Below the pieces are notes generated by a model. The model was not told the origin of the DNA. It searched no databases and worked only from the letters and a program-made list of their open reading frames with translations. Below, piece by piece: positions 1 through 6,199 of a stretch of 9,422 bases of DNA (the first letter of the stretch is position 1; each line of letters begins with the position of its first letter). The stretch is from Sulfurovum sp. (GTDB lineage Bacteria; Campylobacterota; Campylobacteria; Campylobacterales; Sulfurovaceae): contig DQSX01000203.1 of the NCBI GenBank assembly GCA_015663065.1, forward strand, positions 1-9,422, read 5' to 3'. Position numbers and translations under genes: made by a program.

Positions 1-256
1 AAACGACACTTCATTCAGATAAAACATCAATGGGTTAGCACCGAGGGCGTCAGGTGATTCATGATGCATTTTTTCAAAACGAATCACAAATCGCCAGACC
101 CCTCTACTGGTGCTTGAAGTGGGTTTGGATATCTATATTGTTGTAGTGTTCTTATAACAGCAGTATAAAGATAAAAAGAAGAAGTAGAATCACTGCTTTC
201 AATATATTTGTAGTTCAGGTAAAGGTGATTAGGAAGAGTTTTACTGTTGGAGTTTT
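1..256. other. Stretch without a recognised gene at the left edge
   Basis: I recognise no gene in these bases downstream of ruvX. On the minus strand one frame is open from base 132 to the window edge. It contains residues such as GVWRFVIRFEKMHHESPDA and would continue leftwards; possible starts are GTG at 85-87 (preceded by an AGAGGGG stretch) and ATG at 67-69. A second minus-strand frame is open from within the ruvX 3' end to about base 86 and overlaps the first. Bases 54-60 and 81-87 form a perfect 7-base inverted repeat (GTGATTC / GAATCAC) with a 20-base loop. No T-rich hairpin that would end ruvX transcription is visible. This may be the 5' end of an unknown gene, a decayed gene or simply intergenic DNA. 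Confidence 0.4.
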
Positions 257-643
257 TTAAATGCTTAGATATCTCTCCAAGATGATCTTTGCAGCTACAG
301 AATCAAGTCGTCCATCACGTTTATGTTTGAAATCACCCATGGTCAGTTCTTTGGCTTCAAAGCTGGAGCCTTGTTCATCTTGGTAAGCTATTTCGATCTC
401 AAGTTCCAGAAGTGAGACAAAGTGTTTGATGCGTCTCTCCATCTCTTCTTCAGATGAACCGCCTTTTGGCAAACCGACAATGAGTTTGTCTATCTCCCAT
501 TCGTTTAAAAAGGCATTGATGTCTCTTGCTGCCTGATTGCGGTTCTTTCTTAATATGGCATCCTGTGGAAGGATGACCTTTCCATCCAGACAGAGTGCTA
601 CTCCTATTCGTTTTAATCCTACATCTATACTTGCTAGTTTCAT
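257..643 (-). CDS. ruvX: RuvX/YqgF family putative Holliday junction resolvase
   Basis: This is the RNase H-fold RuvX/YqgF protein, a putative pre-16S rRNA maturation nuclease or Holliday junction resolvase of the cytoplasm. At 128 residues it is near the family's usual 130-150. The opening motif DVGLKRIGVA (residues 7-16) supplies the first catalytic Asp (D7). IVGLPKGG at 55-62 is the second conserved strand-turn. DEQGSSFEA at 89-97 matches the family's DERLST-like motif, with Gln in place of the usual Arg. DSVAA at 114-118 carries the last acidic residue. The start must be at or next to this ATG because the catalytic motif begins six residues in. No Shine-Dalgarno precedes it, and a perfect TATAAT ends six bases upstream, which suggests a leaderless transcript. 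It is separated by 218 bases from the lipoprotein gene upstream, so it is probably transcribed on its own. The family assignment is firm; the cellular reaction is less settled. Confidence 0.93.
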   Translation of the reverse strand: MKLASIDVGLKRIGVALCLDGKVILPQDAILRKNRNQAARDINAFLNEWEIDKLIVGLPKGGSSEEEMERRIKHFVSLLELEIEIAYQDEQGSSFEAKELTMGDFKHKRDGRLDSVAAKIILERYLSI

Positions 644-649
644 AGTGGG

Positions 650-655
650 ATTATA
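650..655 (-). promoter_or_regulatory. -10 box of the ruvX promoter (TATAAT)
   Basis: On the minus strand these bases read TATAAT, a perfect sigma-70 -10 hexamer, followed by CCCACT and then the ruvX ATG. The upstream side is T-rich (CTTATTTTTCT). There is only a poor -35 candidate, TTGGCT at 675-680 with a 19-base spacer, as is common for the Campylobacterota housekeeping sigma factor. The expected start of transcription falls at or within three bases of the ruvX start codon. Confidence 0.55.
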
Positions 656-697
656 TCTTATTTCTAGAAAAATAAGCCAAAATAAGACACAGCATCC

Positions 698-844
698 ATG
701 AAAGCTGAAGAGGCACTTTTTGATATTACCTCTGACCTGATAGAGTTTTTAAGACTCAAGTCAAAAAAAGTTGAGATCGTCAATGAAGAGTTCAATCTTA
801 ACAATGTACTCAATGAGATATCGGGGATCCTGAGACGCTTTTAA
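698..844 (+). pseudogene. Histidine-kinase-like fragment, probable gene remnant
   Basis: A 48-codon plus-strand frame starts at ATG 698 and ends at TAA 842-844. Its residues (KAEEALFDITSDLIEFL, then KKVEIVNEEFNLNNVLNEI) fit the segment of sensor histidine kinases just after the phospho-His helix, where typical proteins read EALLNLINDILDFSKIEAGK followed by an (E/P)F(N/D)L motif. Reading through the TAA gives GMSAEVYLI, which also fits the usual continuation (a GLEL-like strand) before similarity is lost at the 3' end of the neighbouring lipoprotein gene. The H box and the whole ATPase domain are missing, so it cannot act as a kinase. No clear Shine-Dalgarno or promoter is seen on this strand. 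The best reading is an internal relic of a deleted kinase gene that carries a nonsense codon; a small expressed protein is possible but less likely. The kinase resemblance is judged by eye from family knowledge. Confidence 0.5.
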
Positions 845-861
845 GGCATGTCAGCAGAGGT

Positions 862-1794
862 TTATCTGATCTCTGCGATAAATGCATCTTTTTGTATGTG
901 CTGTTTTACTTTCTGCAGTATCTCTGCAGCTTCTGGTCGTGTTACATAAGGCCCGATCAGAAGTTTAGAGATCGATCTGCCATCTTTTGGGAACTTGATG
1001 ATCTTGTAGCGGTATCCGTTTCTGGCGATAGAATAGAGTAGGCCACTCTTTGGCTGTCCGACAAAAGAACCAACCTGCACATAGAAGTTTCCTTTGGCTG
1101 AAGCTTGTTCTATATTTTCGATCGGTGTTTTAAGGACGATGGCCTTTTTCATGGTTTTACGCTGTTGATCGGAGACATTCTCAGGCAGCTTCAGTGTTTT
1201 TGCTGTGATCTTTTTTGTTTTCCATGGTGAAGCAGATGCCACTGTTGTACTTGAAGCAGGAAGATAGCGACGGCATACACGTACTCTCTTTTTATAATAG
1301 GGAGAAGTGAACAGGTTAGAGTAGATCACTTCATGTTTAACGGTAGAAGCATGGGTGAACCAACCGTCACCGAGATACATCCCTACATGGGTGATCTTAT
1401 GTTTATGGTTGGATGTGGCAAAGAAAATAAGGTCTCCGTACTGCAACTCATTCATCTTTATTTTTTTACCGGTTTTTGCCTGTTCTCTTGCCACACGCGG
1501 TATATTTATACCCATAGATCCGTACATATAGTAAGTAAAACCTGAGCAGTCAAAATTATTTGGTCCCTCTTCGGCCCAGACATAAGGAGACCCCTGAAGC
1601 TTTTTGACCATCTTTTCCAGACTCTTTTTACTTGGTGTATGTACCACTTTTGGTTTTTTTATCTCATAGTGAGGATTTTTGGGATGCGGGTTGGGTTTAC
1701 AGGCTGTCATGAGAAAAGGTGTCAGTAAAGCAAGCGTGACACTGCTATAGTATTGTTTTGATAGATAGATTGATTTATATTTTTCTAAAATCAA
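862..1794 (-). CDS. NlpC/P60 family lipoprotein with C-terminal SPOR domain
   Basis: This is a probable envelope peptidoglycan endopeptidase of 310 residues. A signal peptide with a long polar start (about 18 residues) and a hydrophobic core at 19-31 ends in MTAC, so C32 is the likely lipidated Cys. The NlpC/P60 domain covers about 55-178, with catalytic Cys in FDCSG (C83), His in THVGMYLG (H136) and a third His in FTHAS (H148). Residues 235-309 (starting GNFYVQVGSF) form a SPOR domain, which in other proteins binds glycan strands stripped of side peptides at division sites. The start is TTG, overlapping the upstream stop as TTGA. No ATG lies in frame before the one at codon 29, which falls inside the signal peptide, so a TTG start with translational coupling is the best choice. 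It is a tandem paralogue of the gene at 1791-2405: the catalytic domain and a short SPWK stretch after it match, and the SPOR domain is the addition. The exact bond cleaved cannot be read from sequence. Confidence 0.88.
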   Translation of the reverse strand: MILEKYKSIYLSKQYYSSVTLALLTPFLMTACKPNPHPKNPHYEIKKPKVVHTPSKKSLEKMVKKLQGSPYVWAEEGPNNFDCSGFTYYMYGSMGINIPRVAREQAKTGKKIKMNELQYGDLIFFATSNHKHKITHVGMYLGDGWFTHASTVKHEVIYSNLFTSPYYKKRVRVCRRYLPASSTTVASASPWKTKKITAKTLKLPENVSDQQRKTMKKAIVLKTPIENIEQASAKGNFYVQVGSFVGQPKSGLLYSIARNGYRYKIIKFPKDGRSISKLLIGPYVTRPEAAEILQKVKQHIQKDAFIAEIR

Positions 1795-2405
1795 GGCACT
1801 GCTTTTTTAGGAAGTGACATACCTGCTTTCCATGGAGAAGTCCACATAGTACTTGTGGTTTTCAGTTTTTTTACATTTCCCTGACACTGCAGATAGAGAT
1901 TTTTTTCATCGGGACTCATGTATCTGCGGCATACTTTCATACGTCTGTAGTATTTTGGTTCTTTTGTAAAGTTTGTATAAATTACTTTACGGTGTTTTGA
2001 AGAGGCATGGGCAAACCATCCGTTACCAAGATAGATACCTACATGGTTGATATGTTTAGATCGTTTATTGGTCGATCCGAAGAAAACAAGGTCTCCGTAG
2101 ATCAAGTCTTTAAATGAGATCTTCTGACCTACTTTTGCCTGGTCTTTGGCGATCCTTGGCAGGTCTACACCCATCTCACCGTATATGTTGTACGTCAAGC
2201 CTGAACAGTCAAAAGCATCGGGTCCTTCTTCTGCCCAGACATAAGGCTTGTCAAGGTGTTTGTTAAGGAGTTTCTGGATATTTTTTCTGTTTGGTTTACA
2301 TGTTTTATTTGGTTTGATGATCTCATAGTTAGGATAGGAGTATTTTTTGGCACAGCCGGAGAAGAAGAACAGTGAGAAGATCATAAGAGGTAAAATCATT
2401 TTCAT
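1791..2405 (-). CDS. NlpC/P60 family lipoprotein, putative peptidoglycan endopeptidase
   Basis: A 204-residue lipoprotein. Residues 1-17 are a short signal peptide ending FSGC, giving a lipidated C18. The NlpC/P60 domain (about 40-165) holds the catalytic triad positions C67 (in FDCSG), H121 (in NHVGIYLG) and H133 (in FAHAS). Such enzymes usually cut the peptide stems of peptidoglycan, often between D-Glu and the diamino acid. The ATG is supported by a strong AAGGAG at 2411-2416, five bases upstream. It lies 23 bases after queA and overlaps the next gene by four bases, so the three are probably co-transcribed. It lacks the SPOR domain of its downstream paralogue and ends soon after the shared SPWK motif, which suggests duplication followed by gain of SPOR in one copy or loss in the other. 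Confidence 0.9.
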   Translation of the reverse strand: MKMILPLMIFSLFFFSGCAKKYSYPNYEIIKPNKTCKPNRKNIQKLLNKHLDKPYVWAEEGPDAFDCSGLTYNIYGEMGVDLPRIAKDQAKVGQKISFKDLIYGDLVFFGSTNKRSKHINHVGIYLGNGWFAHASSKHRKVIYTNFTKEPKYYRRMKVCRRYMSPDEKNLYLQCQGNVKKLKTTSTMWTSPWKAGMSLPKKAVP

Positions 2406-2428
2406 TTTTTCTCCTTAAAGAGAAGTAT

Positions 2429-3490
2429 TTAGAGAATTAACATCGCATCACCATAGGAGAAAAAACGGTACTCTTTTTCAATGGCTTCTTTATATAATTG
2501 TAACGTTTTTTCTCTTCCGATGAATGCAGACACAAGCATAATAAGTGTACTTTTGGGCAAATGGAAATTTGTGAGTAAATGTGTTACTCTTTGAGGCAGG
2601 TTATGGGGATTTAAAAAAAGATCACACTCTCCCTCTGTTTTCTTTGTCCGCACATAATATTCAACGGTTCTTGTCACGGTGGTACCGATGGCAAGAATAG
2701 GTTTTTGGCTCTCTAATACTTCCACTGTCTCTTCAGGGATATGAAAATATTCAGAGTGCATGGGATGTTCGAGTATGTTGTCCGCTTCAACAGGCTTGAA
2801 GGTACCTGCACCCACATGCAGTGTAAGCTTGTGTGTTTTGTGTCTCTTTCCCAGTGCTTCAAAAAGCTCAGGGGTAAAGTGCAAAGAAGCAGTAGGTGCA
2901 GCGACAGCCCCTGCATTTTTAGCAAAAAGTGTCTGATAATCTGTCTCATCCTCTTCATTGTCTTCTCTTTGTATATAAGGAGGCAGGGGGAGGTGACCGA
3001 TCTTGTCTAACACTAAAATAAGATCTTCAAAACGGATATTTCTGCCTTTATGTTTGAAGCTTACTATACGTGAACCGTCTTCATTGTGCTGTATGACCCT
3101 TGCCAGCAAATCATCGTCAAAGAGGACTTCTGTGCCAACTTTCACACGACCACGCATAAAGACAAGGTATTGGTGTGCATCGAGGGGTTTGTTAAAAAGA
3201 AGTTCTACTTTTCCTCCTCCTTGCGCGGTACCATTTTTAGAAGAATCCAAGGTTTTTTTATGTCCAAAGATACGTGCTTTAATGACCCGTGTATCATTGA
3301 GAAAAACATCACATGCTTTGGGAAGAAAGTCTAAAAGGTGTTGAAAAGTCGTATGGGTTACTGTGTCTGTTTCTCTGTCATACACAAGCAGTTTTGCCTG
3401 GTCTCTTGGGTGTACAGGTGTAGTGGCTATGAACCCTTCAGGGAGTGCATAGTCGTAATTTTCAGTCAGTAAAGAAAGATCAGAAGGCAT
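2429..3490 (-). CDS. queA: S-adenosylmethionine:tRNA ribosyltransferase-isomerase (QueA)
   Basis: QueA transfers and isomerises the ribosyl group of S-adenosylmethionine onto 7-aminomethyl-7-deazaguanine at tRNA position 34, forming epoxyqueuosine in the cytoplasm. The length of 353 residues is normal. Family motifs run in order: HPRDQAKLLVYDR (27-39), NDTRVIKARIFG (65-76), GGGKVELLFNK (91-101), GHLPLPPYIQRED (165-177), the GAVAAPTASLHFT stretch (194-206), HVGAGTFKPVE (225-235), AIGTTVTRTVE (267-277) and TNFHLPKSTL (307-316). Residues 79-92 form a small polar insertion between two strands. The ATG directly follows the tatC stop (TAA then ATG) with only a distant AGAGG, so initiation is probably coupled to tatC termination. 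There is no other close in-frame start. Confidence 0.97.
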   Translation of the reverse strand: MPSDLSLLTENYDYALPEGFIATTPVHPRDQAKLLVYDRETDTVTHTTFQHLLDFLPKACDVFLNDTRVIKARIFGHKKTLDSSKNGTAQGGGKVELLFNKPLDAHQYLVFMRGRVKVGTEVLFDDDLLARVIQHNEDGSRIVSFKHKGRNIRFEDLILVLDKIGHLPLPPYIQREDNEEDETDYQTLFAKNAGAVAAPTASLHFTPELFEALGKRHKTHKLTLHVGAGTFKPVEADNILEHPMHSEYFHIPEETVEVLESQKPILAIGTTVTRTVEYYVRTKKTEGECDLFLNPHNLPQRVTHLLTNFHLPKSTLIMLVSAFIGREKTLQLYKEAIEKEYRFFSYGDAMLIL

Positions 3491-4507
3491 TTAGCTTTTG
3501 TCTGCCTCTGTTACATCTTCTTCATCATTATTGACAGAAGTGTCAGGATTGACTGAACGTACGATCAGTATGGACAGACCATAAAGAATGACCAGCGGTG
3601 CTGCCATAAGTAACTGTGTCAAGATATCCGGTGGGGTCAAGAGTGCTGCCACCACAAAAATGATAATGACAGCATATTTGAAGAAGTCTTTCATATTGGT
3701 ATCGTTCACCAGTCCCAGAAGTGCAAGAAAATAGGCAAAAACAGGCAGCTCAAATGCCAGACCGAATCCGAACATGATCTTGGTAAAGAATCCTACATAG
3801 TCCTCAATGTTGATGAAAGGTGTGTAGAGGAAGGAACCAAAAGTGATGAGGAACTGAAAACCAAAAGGAGTTACGATGTAGTAGGCAAAGACAACACCAA
3901 TGAAGAACATGACCGACCCGCCGGCTACAAAAGGGATGACCATTTTTTTCTCATTGTTGTAGAGACCCGGTGCTACAAACAGCCATAACTGATAAAGAAT
4001 GAAAGGCATGGCACCAAGCAAACCTGCAAAGAAAGAGACTTTCAAGGCTACGAAGAATGCACCACCTACCTGATGGGTGGTGATTTTTCCTTCAAAGTCA
4101 TGGTGTGTTTTGATGTCGGAGAGGTTTGCATCATCGAGTTTTTTAAGAGACGTTGCAAGCTCTTTGGCAGCAGATGCGGCATCTTCAAGGATGAGTGAAA
4201 GTTTGGTATCTGCGATCTTTGCAGCTTCTGTCAAACGTGCCTGCAGTTTAGATGCGGAGTCTGAAGCTTTGACTTTTTTTACAGTAGTGACATTGTTCTC
4301 ATCACTCTTCATACTCCAGGTTGCTTTGTCCTGACTCTCGATAATGCGACCTACTTCAGTTAGTGCATTGTTCAGAGGTGCTGTGATCCAGGTCAGGATA
4401 CTGTTATGAAAGACAAACGCAATGATAAAAGCAATAAAAACCGAAAGAACAGAGAGTCCCAGTCTTTTTCTAAGTTCAACAAGGTGAGGGCGGAGATCGG
4501 AAAACAT
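3491..4507 (-). CDS. tatC: Sec-independent translocase subunit TatC with enlarged first periplasmic loop
   Basis: TatC is the inner-membrane receptor that binds twin-arginine signal peptides together with TatB. The cytoplasmic N-terminus has the HLVELRKRL motif (8-16), then TM1 at about 18-38. Later features are YQLWLFVAPGLYNNEK (172-187, with the conserved Glu at 186), FELP (252-255, matching E. coli FEVP) and LLTPPD (289-294). Six membrane segments can be traced. The protein has 338 residues against about 250 in E. coli. The excess sits in the first periplasmic loop, where about 90 residues (roughly 53-145) separate APL at 43-45 from the TM2 start GGAFFVALK. This insert is polar and Ala/Lys/Asp-rich and probably helical. 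The start codon overlaps the tatB stop by one base (TAATG), with AAGGTG upstream. The C-terminal tail from about 319 is acidic and cytoplasmic. The assignment is firm; the role of the insert is unknown. Confidence 0.96.
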   Translation of the reverse strand: MFSDLRPHLVELRKRLGLSVLSVFIAFIIAFVFHNSILTWITAPLNNALTEVGRIIESQDKATWSMKSDENNVTTVKKVKASDSASKLQARLTEAAKIADTKLSLILEDAASAAKELATSLKKLDDANLSDIKTHHDFEGKITTHQVGGAFFVALKVSFFAGLLGAMPFILYQLWLFVAPGLYNNEKKMVIPFVAGGSVMFFIGVVFAYYIVTPFGFQFLITFGSFLYTPFINIEDYVGFFTKIMFGFGLAFELPVFAYFLALLGLVNDTNMKDFFKYAVIIIFVVAALLTPPDILTQLLMAAPLVILYGLSILIVRSVNPDTSVNNDEEDVTEADKS

Positions 4508-4959
4508 TAGGCGTCACCTTCTTTGGAGTCGATGTTAGTTTTAAATGTTTTGGCTTCTGCCAATACCTCTTCACTCTTCTCTTTTGATTTTCGGGATCTC
4601 TTTTTTAGTGCCACGTTCTCACTTTTTTTTTCTACTTTTGTTTCAGGTTCACTCTTTTTTTCAGGCGTATCATCTTCATGTTCGTTATCACTCATGATAT
4701 CTTCAATATCAATATTTTTAAAGCCTTTGAGCTCAGAAGTAGCAGAGTCAAGCTGCTTTTTATAAGCGAGTGCTTCATTTTTAAGATCAGCGATTTTCAT
4801 CTCTTCTTCAAGAGTTACTTTTGCATCACCCACAGTTTTTTTCACACTTTTAATAAATTTTGCTATCTGCACCATCGTTTCAGGAAGTTTATCCGGTCCT
4901 AAAAAGAGTATTGCTACAATAGAAATGAGAAGTATTTCGGTAAATCCGATGCCAAACAT
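4507..4959 (-). CDS. tatB: Twin-arginine translocase subunit TatB
   Basis: TatB partners TatC in signal-peptide recognition at the inner membrane. The first residues MFGIGFTEILLI match the TatB pattern with Glu at position 8, followed by a single membrane helix (about 6-20) and the hinge FLGPDKLPE (19-27). An amphipathic helix then runs to about residue 65. This TatB/TatC adjacency and E8 argue for TatB over TatA; a TatA gene would have to lie elsewhere. Residues 90-150 are a charged, low-complexity Lys/Glu/Ser tail, probably disordered. At 150 residues it is normal for TatB. A weak AAGG lies about eight bases before the ATG. The gene begins 38 bases after hemW and overlaps tatC by one base. 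Confidence 0.93.
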   Translation of the reverse strand: MFGIGFTEILLISIVAILFLGPDKLPETMVQIAKFIKSVKKTVGDAKVTLEEEMKIADLKNEALAYKKQLDSATSELKGFKNIDIEDIMSDNEHEDDTPEKKSEPETKVEKKSENVALKKRSRKSKEKSEEVLAEAKTFKTNIDSKEGDA

Positions 4960-4986
4960 AGTGTTGCCTTAGTAATTAATTGATGT

Positions 4987-4992
4987 ATTTTA
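4987..4992 (-). promoter_or_regulatory. Possible -10 box for tatB (TAAAAT)
   Basis: In the short hemW-tatB gap the minus strand reads TAAAAT, five of six matches to TATAAT, placed 27 bases before the tatB ATG. No matching -35 sequence is seen 17 bases upstream. It could be a secondary promoter inside the operon, but AT-rich spacers give such matches easily. Confidence 0.22.
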
Positions 4993-4997
4993 GCGAA

Positions 4998-6053
4998 TTA
5001 TCCTAAAATGTAGAGTGCCAACTCATCAGACAAAAAGAAATTTTCATTATAGTAATGTGTTGCTGTGGTATGTAACTTGTTTTCTTCACAGAGTATGTCT
5101 GCTTTTATGAGCATCTCTTTGGAGAGTAGGGATTTTTTTATGCCGATACTGCTTCGTAATCCCAAAAAGATTTTTTCTGTTAAAAGTTCTTCCTGTGTTA
5201 AGGGTTCTTCTGTAATTTGAAGAGGGTTTTTGATGTAAGCTTCAATGCCTGTTATCGGGTAGAAGCGTCTCTCTTTTAAAAACCCTACCGCACCTGCACC
5301 TGCCCCGATGTAGTCTTCAAGTTCCCAGTAGCCTTTGTTATGTCTGCTTTGGTAGCTGCCGAAGTTGGAGATCTCGTAGGCCCTAAAACCTCTTTTTTCT
5401 ATCTCTTCTGCCACAAAAAAAGCAAGATTTTCATTTTCCTGTCTGACTTCAGGAGAAGAAGAGAACTTGGTACCGTCTTCTATGGTGAGTTCGTAGGCTG
5501 AAATATGGTCTATGGGGAGTTCAAAGGCTTGTTTGATGTCATTTTCCAGTAAGGTTTTTGTATCACCCTGATAATTATAAATGAGGTCAAGTGAAAGATG
5601 TTCAAAACCAATTTTTTTTGCTGTTAAAATGGCTTCTTTTGCCTGTTGTGGTGAATGTGCTCTGTTGAGCTCTTTGAGTTTTGTGGCTTCAAAACTCTGT
5701 ACACCAAAACTTACACGATTGACACCTAGTTCGTACATACCATTTAGCCACTCTTTTGTTGCGGAATTTGGATTTGCTTCTGTAGTGATCTCTGCATCTT
5801 TTTGCAAATAGGGTTGCAGGAGTTCAAAAATGGGTCTGTAGAGTTCAGGAGTAACGGTTGATGGGGTGCCTCCTCCTATAAAAAGGGTTTGGATGCTGCT
5901 TGGTGTAGCCCCGAAACGTTCAAGCTCAAAAGAGAGCTGTTCATACAGTGCTTTCATGTAGTCCGCACGGGTATCAAACTTGTCTACATAAGAGTTAAAA
6001 GAGCAGTAGTGACATTTGGAATCACAGTAAGGAATGTGTAGATATACCAACAA
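4998..6053 (-). CDS. hemW: HemW, radical SAM heme chaperone (HemN-like family)
   Basis: HemW is the radical-SAM protein related to coproporphyrinogen III dehydrogenase that binds heme and is thought to hand it to target proteins. Cluster-binding cysteines appear as C10-x3-C14-x2-C17 in IPYCDSKCHYCSFNS. Further family motifs are FIGGGTPS (58-65), TEANP (91-95) and RVSFGVQSF (113-121). The 351-residue length and the absence of a fourth Cys after C17 favour HemW over true HemN, which is about 450 residues and has CX3CX2CXC. The start is TTG, with AAGGG about eight bases upstream; the nearby ATG at 6070-6072 on this strand is out of frame. It is the first gene of the leftward unit, diverging from rppH. 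An anaerobic coproporphyrinogen oxidase role is the main alternative and is judged unlikely. Confidence 0.92.
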   Translation of the reverse strand: MLVYLHIPYCDSKCHYCSFNSYVDKFDTRADYMKALYEQLSFELERFGATPSSIQTLFIGGGTPSTVTPELYRPIFELLQPYLQKDAEITTEANPNSATKEWLNGMYELGVNRVSFGVQSFEATKLKELNRAHSPQQAKEAILTAKKIGFEHLSLDLIYNYQGDTKTLLENDIKQAFELPIDHISAYELTIEDGTKFSSSPEVRQENENLAFFVAEEIEKRGFRAYEISNFGSYQSRHNKGYWELEDYIGAGAGAVGFLKERRFYPITGIEAYIKNPLQITEEPLTQEELLTEKIFLGLRSSIGIKKSLLSKEMLIKADILCEENKLHTTATHYYNENFFLSDELALYILG

Positions 6054-6072
6054 TTTTAAACCCTTTCATAAG

Positions 6073-6078
6073 CTTATA
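6073..6078 (-). promoter_or_regulatory. Possible -10 box for hemW operon (TATAAG)
   Basis: The minus strand reads GGTTATAAG, five of six matches to TATAAT, about 20 bases before the hemW TTG start. Transcription would begin near 6067, leaving a short leader that still contains the AAGGG ribosome site. No convincing -35 lies at the right distance. It is the best -10 candidate for the leftward operon in this divergent region. Confidence 0.3.
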
Positions 6079-6117
6079 ACCGCATTTTAGATAAAATAAT
6101 ATCAGAATTTTAGAGCG

Positions 6118-6146
6118 TTGTCTCTTTAATAGAGTGAAAATATTAA
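6118..6146 (+). promoter_or_regulatory. Probable sigma-70 promoter for rppH-lysC-hobA-holB-folP
   Basis: TTGTCT (6118-6123) and TATTAA (6141-6146) are separated by exactly 17 bases; each matches four of six consensus positions. The expected start of transcription is about 6152-6154, giving a leader of roughly 48 bases. A short palindrome, CTCT-TTAAT-AGAG (6122-6134), lies in the spacer and could be an operator or chance. A second -10-like TATAAA at 6184-6189 is very close to the start codon and has no spaced -35. Confidence 0.4.
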
Positions 6147-6152
6147 AAAATC

Positions 6153-6179
6153 AGGTGATTCATTTACTTGAAATCGCCT
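6153..6179 (+). other. Predicted stem-loop in the rppH leader
   Basis: AGGTGATT (6153-6160) can pair with AATCGCCT (6172-6179) over eight positions with one G-U pair and an 11-base loop. If the promoter at 6118-6146 is used, this stem would form at or next to the very 5' end of the rppH mRNA. It is followed by A/U-rich sequence rather than a U tract, so it is not a terminator. Confidence 0.35.
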
Positions 6180-6199
6180 AATATATAAATGAGAAGTAG

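Noticed and set aside
50..62. A 13-base sequence (TCAGGTGATTCAT) repeated at 6151-6163, with AAATCGCC following at both places
   Set aside because: About one such 13-base match is expected by chance in a window this size, spacing differs (25 versus 7 bases), and the contexts are unrelated.
854..876. Inverted repeat GCAGAG / CTCTGC around the stop codon of the SPOR lipoprotein gene, as a terminator
   Set aside because: The stem is short and no U tract follows it directly on either strand.
3003..3344. Plus-strand open frame of 113 codons opposite queA
   Set aside because: It is antisense to a well-conserved gene, has no recognisable motif and looks like a codon-bias shadow.
4077..4334. Plus-strand open frame opposite the tatC insertion
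   Set aside because: Ser/Ala-rich composition mirrors the Ala-rich insert on the other strand; no ribosome site or family resemblance.
4998..6053. Anaerobic coproporphyrinogen III oxidase (HemN)
   Set aside because: Too short for HemN and it lacks the fourth Cys of the CX3CX2CXC pattern; HemW fits better.
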